Shown piece after piece: positions 8,336 to 15,849 of a stretch of DNA of 64,000 nucleotides; position 1 is the first letter of the stretch, and every line of letters starts with the position of its first letter. Origin of the DNA: CBDBON01 sp965208395 (GTDB lineage Bacteria; Chloroflexota; Dehalococcoidia; Lucifugimonadales; CBDBON01); contig CBDBON010000003.1 of assembly GCA_965208395.1 (NCBI GenBank), positions 682,001-746,000 on the forward strand. Direction: 5' to 3'. The notes beneath the pieces are model-generated. The model saw only the letters and a list, made by a program, of their open reading frames with translations. It made no database searches and was not told where the DNA came from. A program made the translations under genes and the position numbers.

Positions 8336-9037
8336 TCAGGAGTTGCGCTCTACGCGTCTGCGGCCGGTCAGGATGGAGCGGGCGACGACGAGATCGTCCG
8401 GTGTGGTCACCTTCAGGTTATCGTATGAGCCCTTGAAGATGCGGACGCTTGCTCCCCTCATCTCCACCATGGAGGCGTCGTCGGTCACGTCCTGAACGAC
8501 GGTGCTGTGCGCGTCCGCGAGCAGGTCACGCCGGAATATCTGCGGGGTCTGCACCGACCAGAGCCGGTCCCGGTCGATGGTCCGGGTCACGACACCATCG
8601 TCGTCCACCATCTTGATGGTGTCCTTGACCGGCACGGCGGCTACCGAGGCTCCGGTGGTCCTGGCGGCAGCCAGTCCGTCGGCGATCATCCCCTCATCCA
8701 GGAGCGGCCTCGCCCCATCGTGAACTACGACCCACCCACACGGGGGGAGATGGTCCAGTCCGAGCCGCACTGAGTCCTGCCGCCGCCTGCCTCCGGCGCA
8801 GACGGCGGTCAGCTTGGGCCATTCGCCGGAGCGCATCAGTCTTCGACCACGTCGCAGGGAGCTCTCCGCCAGTACGAGGACGATGGCAACGACGCAGGAG
8901 GAGCGGCTGAGCGCAGAGAGGCTGTAGGTGAGGAGCGGACGCCTCAGAAGCGGGGCGAATATCTTGTCCGCACCATCCATCCGCCGGCTGGCCCCGGCGG
9001 CGACCAGGATGGCGCCCGTCTCGTCGCTTGTATCCAC
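8336..9037 (-). CDS. ispD: 2-C-methyl-D-erythritol 4-phosphate cytidylyltransferase
   Basis: Transfers CMP to MEP in isoprenoid biosynthesis. The sequence shows the nucleotide-binding ILVAAGASRRM...K motif, VVHDGARPLL, and TPQIFRRDLL; the protein is 233 residues from the GTG at 9037 (VDTSDETGA). The frame stays open to an ATG at 9172, but that would add 45 unrelated residues, and the family length of about 230 supports the GTG. It is the first gene of ispD-ispF-cysS. Confidence 0.93.
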   Translation of the reverse strand: MDTSDETGAILVAAGASRRMDGADKIFAPLLRRPLLTYSLSALSRSSCVVAIVLVLAESSLRRGRRLMRSGEWPKLTAVCAGGRRRQDSVRLGLDHLPPCGWVVVHDGARPLLDEGMIADGLAAARTTGASVAAVPVKDTIKMVDDDGVVTRTIDRDRLWSVQTPQIFRRDLLADAHSTVVQDVTDDASMVEMRGASVRIFKGSYDNLKVTTPDDLVVARSILTGRRRVERNS

Positions 9038-9237
9038 GCGGGGACTTCTGGTTCTGCATACCGGCTTCCGCCGGGATGCCGGGTTGTGCAAGGTCTCTTG
9101 GCGGGGTACCACGTATGGGAAAACTACGCTAGTATCTTGCGAAGAGTACCACTCGGCTCGGTTGAGTGTCAAAGCGGGTATGGCCGTGTCTATGGCTAGG
9201 CGCAGGCCTTTCCGCAGGGACTCGGAAGGAGACGGTC

Positions 9238-10404
9238 GTGGGCACGATGCTCAAAGTGGTCCGCTGGGCGGGGATAGCTCTAGCCGGACTGCTGCTTCTG
9301 ACGGTCCTGCTGGTGGCGGTAACGCCGCAGGGCCGGACCGCCTTCCGGACGCTGCTGTTCGTTCCCCAGGTGCTGCCCGCGTTTCCGGTGAAGCCGCAGG
9401 AGTGGATCACCGGCGACCCAGTGAGGCACAAAATCGAGTTCGCCATCGCTGAGGGTACGGCATCGGCGGACCTGTACGTGCCATCAGGGCCGGGACCGCA
9501 CCCGGCTGTGCTGTTCTTCCTCGGCGTGGTGCCTCCCGACCGGGACGAGAGCAGGGTGGTCGCCCTTGCTGACGCGCTGGCCCGCTCTGGAGTGGTGGTG
9601 ATGATTCCGTGGCTGCAGAGCCAGATCGAGCATCGGATATCGCCGGGGGACGTCGAGAGCCTCGTCCGAGGCTTCCAGTACTTGCACGCTCACGAGTCCG
9701 TCGACCAGGACAGGGTCGGCGTGGGAGGCATATGCACGGGCGCGTCTCTAACGGCTGTCGCGGCACAGGACGAGCGGATCAGGGACGACGTGCGCTTCGT
9801 CAATTCGTTCGCGGGCTACTACGACGCGGTGGACATGATCAGGGCGATAGGCAGCCGGAGCCGCTTCCACGGAGAGCTTTCGGCGCCGTGGGACCCCGAC
9901 AGTCTCACCATGCGCATCTTTACCAGTCAGATGATCGAAGGCTTGGCGGACCCTGAAGACAGGGAGCTGTTGAACAGGGCGCTCGTCGACGGGGGGGAGT
10001 GGCGCGAGGAGGAGCTGGAGTCGCTTTCGCACGCAGGGAGGGCTGTCTACGGAATTCTCGAAGGAGGGCGTCGGGATGAGATCGACGCGCTGATCGCCGA
10101 CCTTCCTCCGAGCATGATGGAGATACTGGCCGAGATCTCCCCCAGCACAAGGATAGAAGATCTCAAGGCTCGGGTGCTGATAATGCACGACCGGGCGGAC
10201 CGGCTCGTTCCATCCGAGGAGTCGCGCCGGTTCGCCGGCGCGCTGGGAGAGGACGCCGGGACTTACCATACGGAGTTCTCATTCTTCCAGAGTGAGGTCC
10301 AGGTGCACGTCGACGGGTCGGAAGGTGTCGGGTTCCTGGGATTCGTGCGGGAGGCGTTCAAGCTCTACCTGCACATGTACAACGTGCTCCGCGAGCTGTC
10401 CTGA
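9238..10404 (+). CDS. Membrane-anchored dienelactone hydrolase-like alpha/beta hydrolase
   Basis: The substrate is unknown. A single N-terminal membrane segment (about residues 8-27, GIALAGLLLLTVLLVAV) precedes an alpha/beta-hydrolase domain. The nucleophile elbow is GICTG with Cys (about residue 166), as in dienelactone hydrolases, rather than Ser. A later MHDRADRLVP supplies the likely Asp and QVHVDG the likely His. The GTG at 9238 is preceded by GGAAGGAGA with good spacing; the frame opens further upstream at 9166 but without a ribosome site. It stands alone between the divergent ispD and an EVE-domain gene. Confidence 0.75.
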   Translation: MGTMLKVVRWAGIALAGLLLLTVLLVAVTPQGRTAFRTLLFVPQVLPAFPVKPQEWITGDPVRHKIEFAIAEGTASADLYVPSGPGPHPAVLFFLGVVPPDRDESRVVALADALARSGVVVMIPWLQSQIEHRISPGDVESLVRGFQYLHAHESVDQDRVGVGGICTGASLTAVAAQDERIRDDVRFVNSFAGYYDAVDMIRAIGSRSRFHGELSAPWDPDSLTMRIFTSQMIEGLADPEDRELLNRALVDGGEWREEELESLSHAGRAVYGILEGGRRDEIDALIADLPPSMMEILAEISPSTRIEDLKARVLIMHDRADRLVPSEESRRFAGALGEDAGTYHTEFSFFQSEVQVHVDGSEGVGFLGFVREAFKLYLHMYNVLRELS

Positions 10405-10437
10405 GCGGCCGGGCCGTCATGTTAAGATAGTGCTGAG

Positions 10438-11076
10438 ATGCCACCCAAGAAGCGTAGACAGAACCGTACCGGCAGAAGCTACTGGATGATCGCCGAGTCG
10501 GACGAGAACTTCAGGATAAGCAGGGATCTCGGCTTCAGACTCCACGGACTGGGCGCGAAGTACCGGAAACGCGCACAGAGGATGCAGCCGAATGACCGCG
10601 TGCTGTTCTACGTATCCCAGCTGCGGAAATGGACTCTTACGGCCACGATCACATCACACAGCTTCGTCGAGCACAAGCCAATATGGAAGTCGACCCGACG
10701 AGGCGACGACTACCCTTACCGTCTGCGGATGGCGCCCGATATCGTTCTGGACGAGGATGAGTATATCGACGCGAGGATACTCGCACCGGGGCTCGAATAT
10801 CTGAAGCGCTGGATACCGGAGGACTGGCCTCTGGCCTTCTTCGACAAGCTGCACCTGCTGCCGCAGCGCGACTTCGCGCTCGTCGAGGGGGAGATGAAGC
10901 GCGTCGTAGACAGGCGCCGTGGGAGGCGCCCGGAGCGGGCCGGGAGCTCCGGAGAGGGTGGCGGCACGGCCGCGGACGGCGGTCGGGAGGCTAACGGCTC
11001 CGGCCAGCCGGGCGCGGGAGCCGATAACGTGGACGACGCGGACTACGCTTCCGGCTCGGAAGAGGGATCGAGGTAG
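10438..11076 (+). CDS. EVE-domain protein
   Basis: EVE domains (PUA/YTH-like fold) are thought to bind modified nucleic-acid bases. The domain spans about residues 14-150, from YWMIAESDENFRISRDLG through DRVLFYVSQ to the aromatic-rich LEYLKRWIPEDWPLAFF. The last 60 residues are basic, then Gly/Ala/Asp-rich and probably disordered. The N-terminal PPKKRRQNR is also basic. The 3' end overlaps the convergent aldo/keto reductase gene by 34 nt, so the two share coding sequence on opposite strands. No restriction-modification genes are adjacent, so a defence role is not implied. Confidence 0.8.
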   Translation: MPPKKRRQNRTGRSYWMIAESDENFRISRDLGFRLHGLGAKYRKRAQRMQPNDRVLFYVSQLRKWTLTATITSHSFVEHKPIWKSTRRGDDYPYRLRMAPDIVLDEDEYIDARILAPGLEYLKRWIPEDWPLAFFDKLHLLPQRDFALVEGEMKRVVDRRRGRRPERAGSSGEGGGTAADGGREANGSGQPGAGADNVDDADYASGSEEGSR

Positions 11077-12038
11077 AATTCCTCGTCGAACAGCTGGAAC
11101 AGCCGCTGCAACGACTGCTCCGGTATATCTTCCACGTCAGCGGCGGCCGCGAGCTCGTCCAGCTGCTCCGGGCCTGTGATGTTGGGCAGGACCGAAGCGA
11201 CCTGCCGCCCGGACAGCGCGAACCTGATGGCGATCTGGCCGATAGTGGCGTCGATATTCTCCATCAGGAAGTCGAGATGGGCTAGCTTCTTGAGCCCCTG
11301 CTCCAGCCATGCCTGCCGCCGGTGGCTTCTGTGATCGCCGGGGCCAAACACGGTGTCCTTGGTGTAGGTCCCGTCCAGCAGGCCGGAAGCGTGCGGCACC
11401 CGGGTCATGAGTCCGGTCGACTCCTCGCCGGCGATGGGGAAGAAGCGTCTGGCCGGCTGCTGTTCCAGGATGCTGTAGATGATCTGCATTGCGGGGATGC
11501 GCCTGTGCCTCATTGAGGCCTCCCCTTCCTCGTACCAACCTATGTCCGGCCCCAGCGCCACGCCTGCATACCGGACTTTTCCCTCTTGGACAAGCTGTTC
11601 GAGCGTGTGAAAGAGTTCGTCGTCCTCGATCGCCTCTATGCGCGGGTTGTGCAGCTGGTAGATGTCTATGTAGTCGGTGTCCAGGCGTCTCAGGCTCTGC
11701 TCGCAGGCGTATCGAATGAACTCCGGGGTGAAGTTCTGGGGACGCTCGCTGTGTCCCTCCCGCTTGACGTGCGTGTAGAAGTCGTATCCGAACTTGGTGC
11801 AGAGGATGATCTCGTGCCGCTGCTTGCGCAGGGCCTTGGCGACTATCCTCTCGCCGTAGCCCTCGCCGTAGGTGTCGGCCGTATCGAAGAGGTTGACGCC
11901 GAGGTTAAACGCCTGCTGGAGGAGCTTTACCCCGTCCGACTCCTCGATCTTACCCCACCAGCTTGTGCCGACTGTCCAGACTCCGAAGCCGATCTCGGAG
12001 ACATCGAGGTCGGTGTTGCCAAGCCTTCTGTAGTTCAT
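11043..12038 (-). CDS. Aldo/keto reductase
   Basis: NAD(P)H-dependent oxidoreductase with a TIM-barrel fold; the substrate is not predictable. The 331-residue protein starts MNYRRLGNTDLDVSEIGFG and shows the catalytic tetrad in context: the Asp and Tyr in FDTADTYGEG, the Lys in CTKFGYD and the His in YQLHNP. The ATG at 12038 matches the family start; the frame extends much further upstream as a shadow of the DUF1802 gene. It lies 5 nt after the DUF1802 stop on the same strand and was probably cotranscribed. Confidence 0.92.
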   Translation of the reverse strand: MNYRRLGNTDLDVSEIGFGVWTVGTSWWGKIEESDGVKLLQQAFNLGVNLFDTADTYGEGYGERIVAKALRKQRHEIILCTKFGYDFYTHVKREGHSERPQNFTPEFIRYACEQSLRRLDTDYIDIYQLHNPRIEAIEDDELFHTLEQLVQEGKVRYAGVALGPDIGWYEEGEASMRHRRIPAMQIIYSILEQQPARRFFPIAGEESTGLMTRVPHASGLLDGTYTKDTVFGPGDHRSHRRQAWLEQGLKKLAHLDFLMENIDATIGQIAIRFALSGRQVASVLPNITGPEQLDELAAAADVEDIPEQSLQRLFQLFDEEFYLDPSSEPEA

Positions 12039-12043
12039 CGAGC

Positions 12044-12640
12044 CTAGACCGGCGTCGCCGCGCCGGCAAGCCTCTCTCGTATGACGGCGGTCCGCTCCTC
12101 GTAGTCGGAGTCGGACAGCACCGGCTCGGCATAGCCCAGGGGCACGTCCTGGCCCAGCTCGACCCAGGACTTGCATCCCTGGTACTCGTCCAGCACGGGC
12201 AACGCCTGCGGTTGCTGGAGACGATAGAGGCGAAGCAGTGCGATGGTGAGCGGCTGCTTGGGGCGCCAGTGGAGCCTCTTGCGCGCATAGTCGTCTGTCC
12301 AGATGTGGTGGGGCGACAGGAGGTCCAGTTCCTTCTCGTCCGAGAGCTGGAACTTGTCCGTCACCGCACACCAGTACTCGAGGGTCACGAGTCCCGGTAT
12401 GTCGTCCGCCTCCATCGTTCCGGCGAGGTCGCCGTGATAGCTCTCCTTCAGGAGGTCCGGCTGCTGGTGCTCGAACGTAGGATAAAGAAAGAACTCGGGG
12501 TGGACCACGCGGAACTCCTTGTCGTCCCGGTGAATCCCCCCTTTGCGGAGCATGAGGACCTGTTCGCCGCGCCCCATGACATCGACGGCCACGGCCCACT
12601 CCTTGAGCGCAAGATCGGACGATGATGGCAGCAGGATCAA
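12044..12640 (-). CDS. DUF1802 family protein
   Basis: Function unknown. The family pattern is visible: DLALKEWAVAVD, EQVLMLRKGGI, FRVVHPEFFLYPTFEHQ and the C-terminal VLDEYQGCKSWVEL. A TTG at 12640 preceded by GGGGAGG at 7 nt gives a 198-residue protein, the usual size. The open frame continues to 12880 but covers the divergent promoter and hydrolase gene, so the longer start is rejected. It is paired with the downstream aldo/keto reductase gene. Confidence 0.8.
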   Translation of the reverse strand: MILLPSSSDLALKEWAVAVDVMGRGEQVLMLRKGGIHRDDKEFRVVHPEFFLYPTFEHQQPDLLKESYHGDLAGTMEADDIPGLVTLEYWCAVTDKFQLSDEKELDLLSPHHIWTDDYARKRLHWRPKQPLTIALLRLYRLQQPQALPVLDEYQGCKSWVELGQDVPLGYAEPVLSDSDYEERTAVIRERLAGAATPV

Positions 12641-12737
12641 GCGGAGACCTCCCCGGCAATGTATGATGCGGCCGAGTCCATTATATAGGCGCGGCCAAGT
12701 CAAGGTCGAGGGTGTCGCGGCCTCACGGAGCCGGATT

Positions 12738-13442
12738 TTGCGCGGACTCGTGCGGGACAGAGTTGTCACGGTAGACGGAGTCGAGACGTCGTACACGGTC
12801 GCCGGCGAAGAGGGCTCGCCCGTGGTCCTCATCCACGGAGGCGCCGGCACCCGCGGCGACTGGTCCAGGAACCTCGACACTCTCGCCTCCCGGCACAGGG
12901 TGTACGTACCGGACCTCGTCGGATACGGAGATAGTGCGAGGCCGGACGGGACCTACACCGTAGACCGCTTCACCGGGTTTCTTAGGGAGTTCATGGACCG
13001 GGTCGGCATCGACAGAGCATGCCTGGTGGGACACTCGCTGGGCGGGCGTATCGCCCTGGAAGCCGCCCGGAGATCGCCGGAAAGGGTATCCCATCTGGTG
13101 CTGGTCTCGCCGATCGGCTTCGGTAGGCTGTCCCCTCTCGGCTTCTTGCTGGGCGCCGCATTGTGGGCGGTATGGAAGGCGGCCCGCCGGCCCCTGCCCT
13201 ACCCCGCCCTACAGATCGAGATGCGGGACGGCAGGCTGAGGGAGCTGGGAGACATCGGCGTGCCTACCATGATCGTCTGGGGACGCTGGGATATCTTCTT
13301 TCCCGCCTGGTACAGCCGGCGGGCAGGCGCGTCCATATCGGGCTCGACTGTAAGGCTGTTCAACATGTCCGGGCATGCCCCGCACCAGGACCAGCCTGGA
13401 ACCTTCAACCAGACCGTCCTCGACTTTCTGTCCGGCGCGTAG
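12738..13442 (+). CDS. Alpha/beta hydrolase (serine type)
   Basis: Likely esterase or C-C bond hydrolase; the substrate is unknown. The oxyanion segment VVLIHGGAGTRGDW, nucleophile elbow LVGHSLGGRIALE (Ser about residue 99), acid residue in VWGRWDIFFP, and SGHAPHQDQP His are all in order. The start is uncertain. The frame is open from 12543; TTG 12738 has GGAG 7 nt upstream, GTG 12750 is next, and ATG 12663 would add 25 residues. It is divergent from the DUF1802 gene, with an AT-rich ATTATATAG stretch between them. Confidence 0.85.
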   Translation: MRGLVRDRVVTVDGVETSYTVAGEEGSPVVLIHGGAGTRGDWSRNLDTLASRHRVYVPDLVGYGDSARPDGTYTVDRFTGFLREFMDRVGIDRACLVGHSLGGRIALEAARRSPERVSHLVLVSPIGFGRLSPLGFLLGAALWAVWKAARRPLPYPALQIEMRDGRLRELGDIGVPTMIVWGRWDIFFPAWYSRRAGASISGSTVRLFNMSGHAPHQDQPGTFNQTVLDFLSGA

Positions 13443-13564
13443 CCCAAGTCGTGGGCGTCGATACGATAGACAATAGCCGAACGTCTGTGCTATGATGGGG
13501 CCATGACTCCTACCCGACCGGACAGCCGCCCCTCTGCGCCTGGCGCGGCGCTCCCTCTGCGCAC

Positions 13565-13688
13565 TGTACCATTCTGTCACATTTCTGCCCCGCTACCGTC
13601 CCATTCCTGTCTCACCGCTGTACCACTGGTGTCACACCGGTCACTCGGTCCAGATACGAAACGAGACACAATGTTACAGATTGAGACA
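13565..13688. repeat. Inverted, helically phased TGTNNC motif array (locus 1)
   Basis: On the plus strand, TGT-type hexamers start at 13565, 13575, 13586, 13597, 13608, 13619 and 13630, that is every 10-11 nt. The clearest copies are TGTACC and TGTCAC; those at 13586 and 13597 are degenerate. On the minus strand three copies (TGTCTC, TGTAAC, TGTCTC) occupy 13683-13688, 13673-13678 and 13663-13668, exactly 10 nt apart. The two blocks face each other across about 25 nt. This fills most of the 454-nt gap before sodN, in which I see no convincing gene. A similar layout occurs at 50108-50206. Confidence 0.6.
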
Positions 13689-13817
13689 CATTTCGATGAA
13701 AACCCTCCTCCAGGCAGCCTTCAACCCTTATCTTCCCACGGCCCGGAGGCCCTTGCATGACGTCATACCACCTTGAATGCGATTGTCTGGCCGCATAGGG
13801 ACAGAGACTGACCAACC

Positions 13818-13846
13818 TTGCGCGGCGTCTGTCCTTCCTGTATCGT
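13818..13846 (+). promoter_or_regulatory. Candidate promoter of sodN
   Basis: TTGCGC (13818-13823) and TATCGT (13841-13846) are 17 nt apart, giving a 5' UTR of about 45 nt with AAGGAGG before the sodN ATG. The match to consensus is moderate. Confidence 0.4.
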
Positions 13847-13896
13847 TCTAACCGTTCTCGTCGGGAATTTTCCCCAGTACTCAAGGAGGCAAATGA

Positions 13897-14364
13897 ATGG
13901 ACCTGAAGCGCCTTATAGCGAAGCGTCTCCCTCTATACGAGGCCGAGGCGCACTGCGACATTCCATGCGGCATCTACGACCCTATCGCGGCCAAGATCGC
14001 CGCGCAGACGGTGTTGAAGATGGTGATGCGGATACAGTCCCTGGGCGACCCGGGCGCAAGCACGGCCGCGCTCAACTCGGCCAGCCGCTACGTCACCGTC
14101 AAGGAGGAGCACGCCGAGCTGACCAAGCACGAGCTCGACATCCTCTGGCACGACTACTTCAAGCCGGAGCACCTGGAGAAGTACCCGGACCTGCACACGA
14201 CGTTCTGGAACGCGACCAAGCTGGCGTCCGCCAACAAGCAGGGGGTGGACCTCGACGCCGCCAAGAGCCTGGTCGACTCGGTTGACAAGATCGCCGAGAT
14301 CTTCTGGGCGACCAAGGGGGTCGAGTACAGCGACCCGGTCGCAGAGGTGCGCTTCGGCACGTAG
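13897..14364 (+). CDS. sodN: Nickel superoxide dismutase
   Basis: Dismutates superoxide at a mononuclear nickel site. After an 18-residue leader the sequence reads HCDIPCGIYDP, the nickel hook, in which His19, Cys20 and Cys24 correspond to mature His1, Cys2 and Cys6. Exposure of the His N-terminus needs removal of the leader, normally by the peptidase SodX. No sodX gene is adjacent or elsewhere in the window. The remaining four-helix-bundle sequence is intact, 155 residues in total. A strong AAGGAGG precedes the ATG, and a long hairpin follows the stop. Confidence 0.95.
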   Translation: MDLKRLIAKRLPLYEAEAHCDIPCGIYDPIAAKIAAQTVLKMVMRIQSLGDPGASTAALNSASRYVTVKEEHAELTKHELDILWHDYFKPEHLEKYPDLHTTFWNATKLASANKQGVDLDAAKSLVDSVDKIAEIFWATKGVEYSDPVAEVRFGT

Positions 14365-14389
14365 CGGCCGACATCGTCAGTGAGTACGA

Positions 14390-14420
14390 AACAGGCCCCG
14401 GCAGTCGCCGGGGCCCTGTT
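14390..14420 (+). terminator. Hairpin after sodN
   Basis: AACAGGCCCCGGC pairs with GCCGGGGCCCTGTT across an AGTC loop with a single bulged G. No clear T-run follows, so it may act as a 3' stabiliser or a factor-assisted terminator. Confidence 0.55.
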
Positions 14421-14529
14421 CATCAGGGCTGTACTCCCAGCGGTTCTACGGAGGCCATCCGGTTCACCCGGACGGCGGCGCTTACCGCGTAACCGGGGAG
14501 ACCCCAGAGAGCGGGTCCGGCAGACAACT

Positions 14530-14557
14530 TTGACATGTGGTACGATTCTTTTATAGA
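14530..14557 (+). promoter_or_regulatory. Promoter of the small-protein/DUF2335 unit
   Basis: TTGACA (14530-14535) and TATAGA (14552-14557) are 16 nt apart. The -10 lies in the inverted repeat GATTC...GAATC (14544-14560). Confidence 0.55.
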
Positions 14558-14597
14558 ATCTCGCGCACTCGACTCAAGTCCATTCGGAGGAGGTCAG

Positions 14598-14822
14598 ATG
14601 GACGAGCGTCGCACCGATTTTCTCTACGCTAACCCCTCATTCTTTGAAGGCATGGCCCGAATATTTGATCTCGGAGGCTCTTTGAATGTGTACAACGAGT
14701 CACCCGAGACAATCTATGCGGACGGCTACGCCATAGGTATGGACTGGTACATGGTGGGGCGAGACATTCAGGCGGCAGTCTCTGCATACAGAGACCAAGA
14801 GGCCATACCCTTGACCCAATGA
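14598..14822 (+). CDS. Small hypothetical protein upstream of DUF2335 gene
   Basis: I do not recognise this 74-residue protein. It starts at an ATG with GGAGGAGG upstream; the frame extends upstream to 14535, over the promoter. The sequence is soluble-looking and acidic, with aromatic residues in LYANPSFFEGMARIFD and MDWYMVGRDIQAAVSAYR; there is no signal peptide or membrane segment. Its stop overlaps the next ATG by 4 nt, so it is translationally coupled to the DUF2335 membrane protein. That coupling, the dedicated promoter and the slightly AT-richer sequence suggest a small acquired unit. Confidence 0.6.
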   Translation: MDERRTDFLYANPSFFEGMARIFDLGGSLNVYNESPETIYADGYAIGMDWYMVGRDIQAAVSAYRDQEAIPLTQ

Positions 14823-15271
14823 GCGGACGGCGCAAGAGGAAGCCACGGACTCCCAGTAATCAGCCCGCAGTGCGGGCTGATTCTGTTCAGTCTGTAGGCG
14901 TTCAGCTTCAAGGCACAGCTTGGAAAGGCCCCCTCCCTCCACCAGATATTCTGAGGGACTATGATGCGGCAGCACCTAACGCTGCCGACCGGATACTGAG
15001 GATGGCAGAAAGACAGTCAGAACATCGTATCCGCTTGGAGGGCGTCGTCGTTAACGGAGACTCGAGGAGGGCATACCTAGGCCTAGTGGCTGGCCTCCTG
15101 ATTGCTCTAGCAATTCTCGGATGCGGCACCTTTCTGATCTACACAGGGCATGATTGGGCTGGAGCAGCACTTGTAGGGATGGATGTTGTTGGCTTTGTGG
15201 GGGTCTTTGTCTACGGTTCTAAGGCCCGACGTGAAGAGCGCGACCAGAAATCTACCACCCCTAATCGGTAA
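14819..15271 (+). CDS. DUF2335-like predicted membrane protein
   Basis: Function unknown. The 150-residue protein has a basic N-terminus, then GPLPPPDILRDYDAAAPNAADRILRMAERQ, a segment that resembles DUF2335 proteins. An amphipathic region with HRIRLEG follows, then two membrane helices (about residues 85-107 and 111-132, YLGLVAGLLIALAILGCG... and a GAALVGMDVVGFVGVFVYG helix). The C-terminus is charged. It overlaps the preceding small gene by 4 nt. DUF2335 genes are often found on mobile or accessory DNA, but their role is not established. Confidence 0.65.
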   Translation: MSGRRKRKPRTPSNQPAVRADSVQSVGVQLQGTAWKGPLPPPDILRDYDAAAPNAADRILRMAERQSEHRIRLEGVVVNGDSRRAYLGLVAGLLIALAILGCGTFLIYTGHDWAGAALVGMDVVGFVGVFVYGSKARREERDQKSTTPNR

Positions 15272-15380
15272 ACATCCCCCAGCAACGGGGGTCTGCAGAA
15301 CTGCTCGCCACCATCAAGTACGTGCCTCTCATATCATCTAGGCTAGTCGGCGGCCTCTCCCAGCGCGGCCGCCGCCCATC

Positions 15381-15551
15381 GACGTAGTCCTCGGGGCCGT
15401 CCAGCACCGCCGCGAGGTGCTGCAGCTAGTGCTGGACCGCGCCACCATCAACGCGGCGGGCTACATACGGATCGGCTTCGCGGTGCCACTGGAGACGCCC
15501 GGTAGAACCGCTGTGAGTACTAGGGCTTGTACTCCTCCCGCGGCGGACTGA
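15381..15551 (+). pseudogene. Possible remnant of a recombinase C-terminus
   Basis: A frame without a start reads AVQHRREVLQLVLDRATI then GYIRIGFAVP, a pattern like the end of large serine recombinases, and stops inside the 3' end of the convergent cupin gene. It is open only from about 15340. The resemblance is short and I could not align it, so this is a weak call. Confidence 0.22.
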
Positions 15552-15849
15552 ATATGTCCAGCACGAGCGACCAGCCGTCCGAGCCCACTAGGCTGTGCTC
15601 CACGCCGCCCGGTATGACATAGGCGTCGCCGGGCCTGACCCACTTCGTCTCTCCCCCGATTGTGAACTCGAACTCGCCCTGCAGGACGAGACCAGCCTGC
15701 TCATGGGGATGGGTGTGATTGGGGACGACCGCCTTGGGCGCGACCTCCACCATGCTCATCATGACCTTGTCCCCCCACATCGTCCGGAGCATAACCCCCG
15801 GGGCGAGCTCTATGCGCTCCACCTGGCTGGGGTCATGAAAGTACGACAT
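15520..15849 (-). CDS. Cupin-domain protein
   Basis: Small beta-barrel protein of unknown role. At 109 residues it has the cupin motif 1 HTHPHEQAGLVLQGEFEFTIGG with metal-binding His/His/Glu, and motif 2 PGDAYVIPGGVEHSL with the last His. The ATG at 15849 has AGGAGG 5 nt upstream; an in-frame GTG at 15855 lies inside that site. Its 5' end overlaps the 3' end of the panE-like gene by 17 nt, so the pair is coupled. Confidence 0.85.
   Translation of the reverse strand: MSYFHDPSQVERIELAPGVMLRTMWGDKVMMSMVEVAPKAVVPNHTHPHEQAGLVLQGEFEFTIGGETKWVRPGDAYVIPGGVEHSLVGSDGWSLVLDIFSPPREEYKP

Noticed and set aside
13503..13760. 85-codon ORF, 7 nt after a TAGACA-18-TATGAT promoter-like sequence
   Set aside because: A leaderless mRNA is conceivable, but the translation is low-complexity (Pro/Ser/His) and is written across the phased repeat array, so it is probably not a protein gene.
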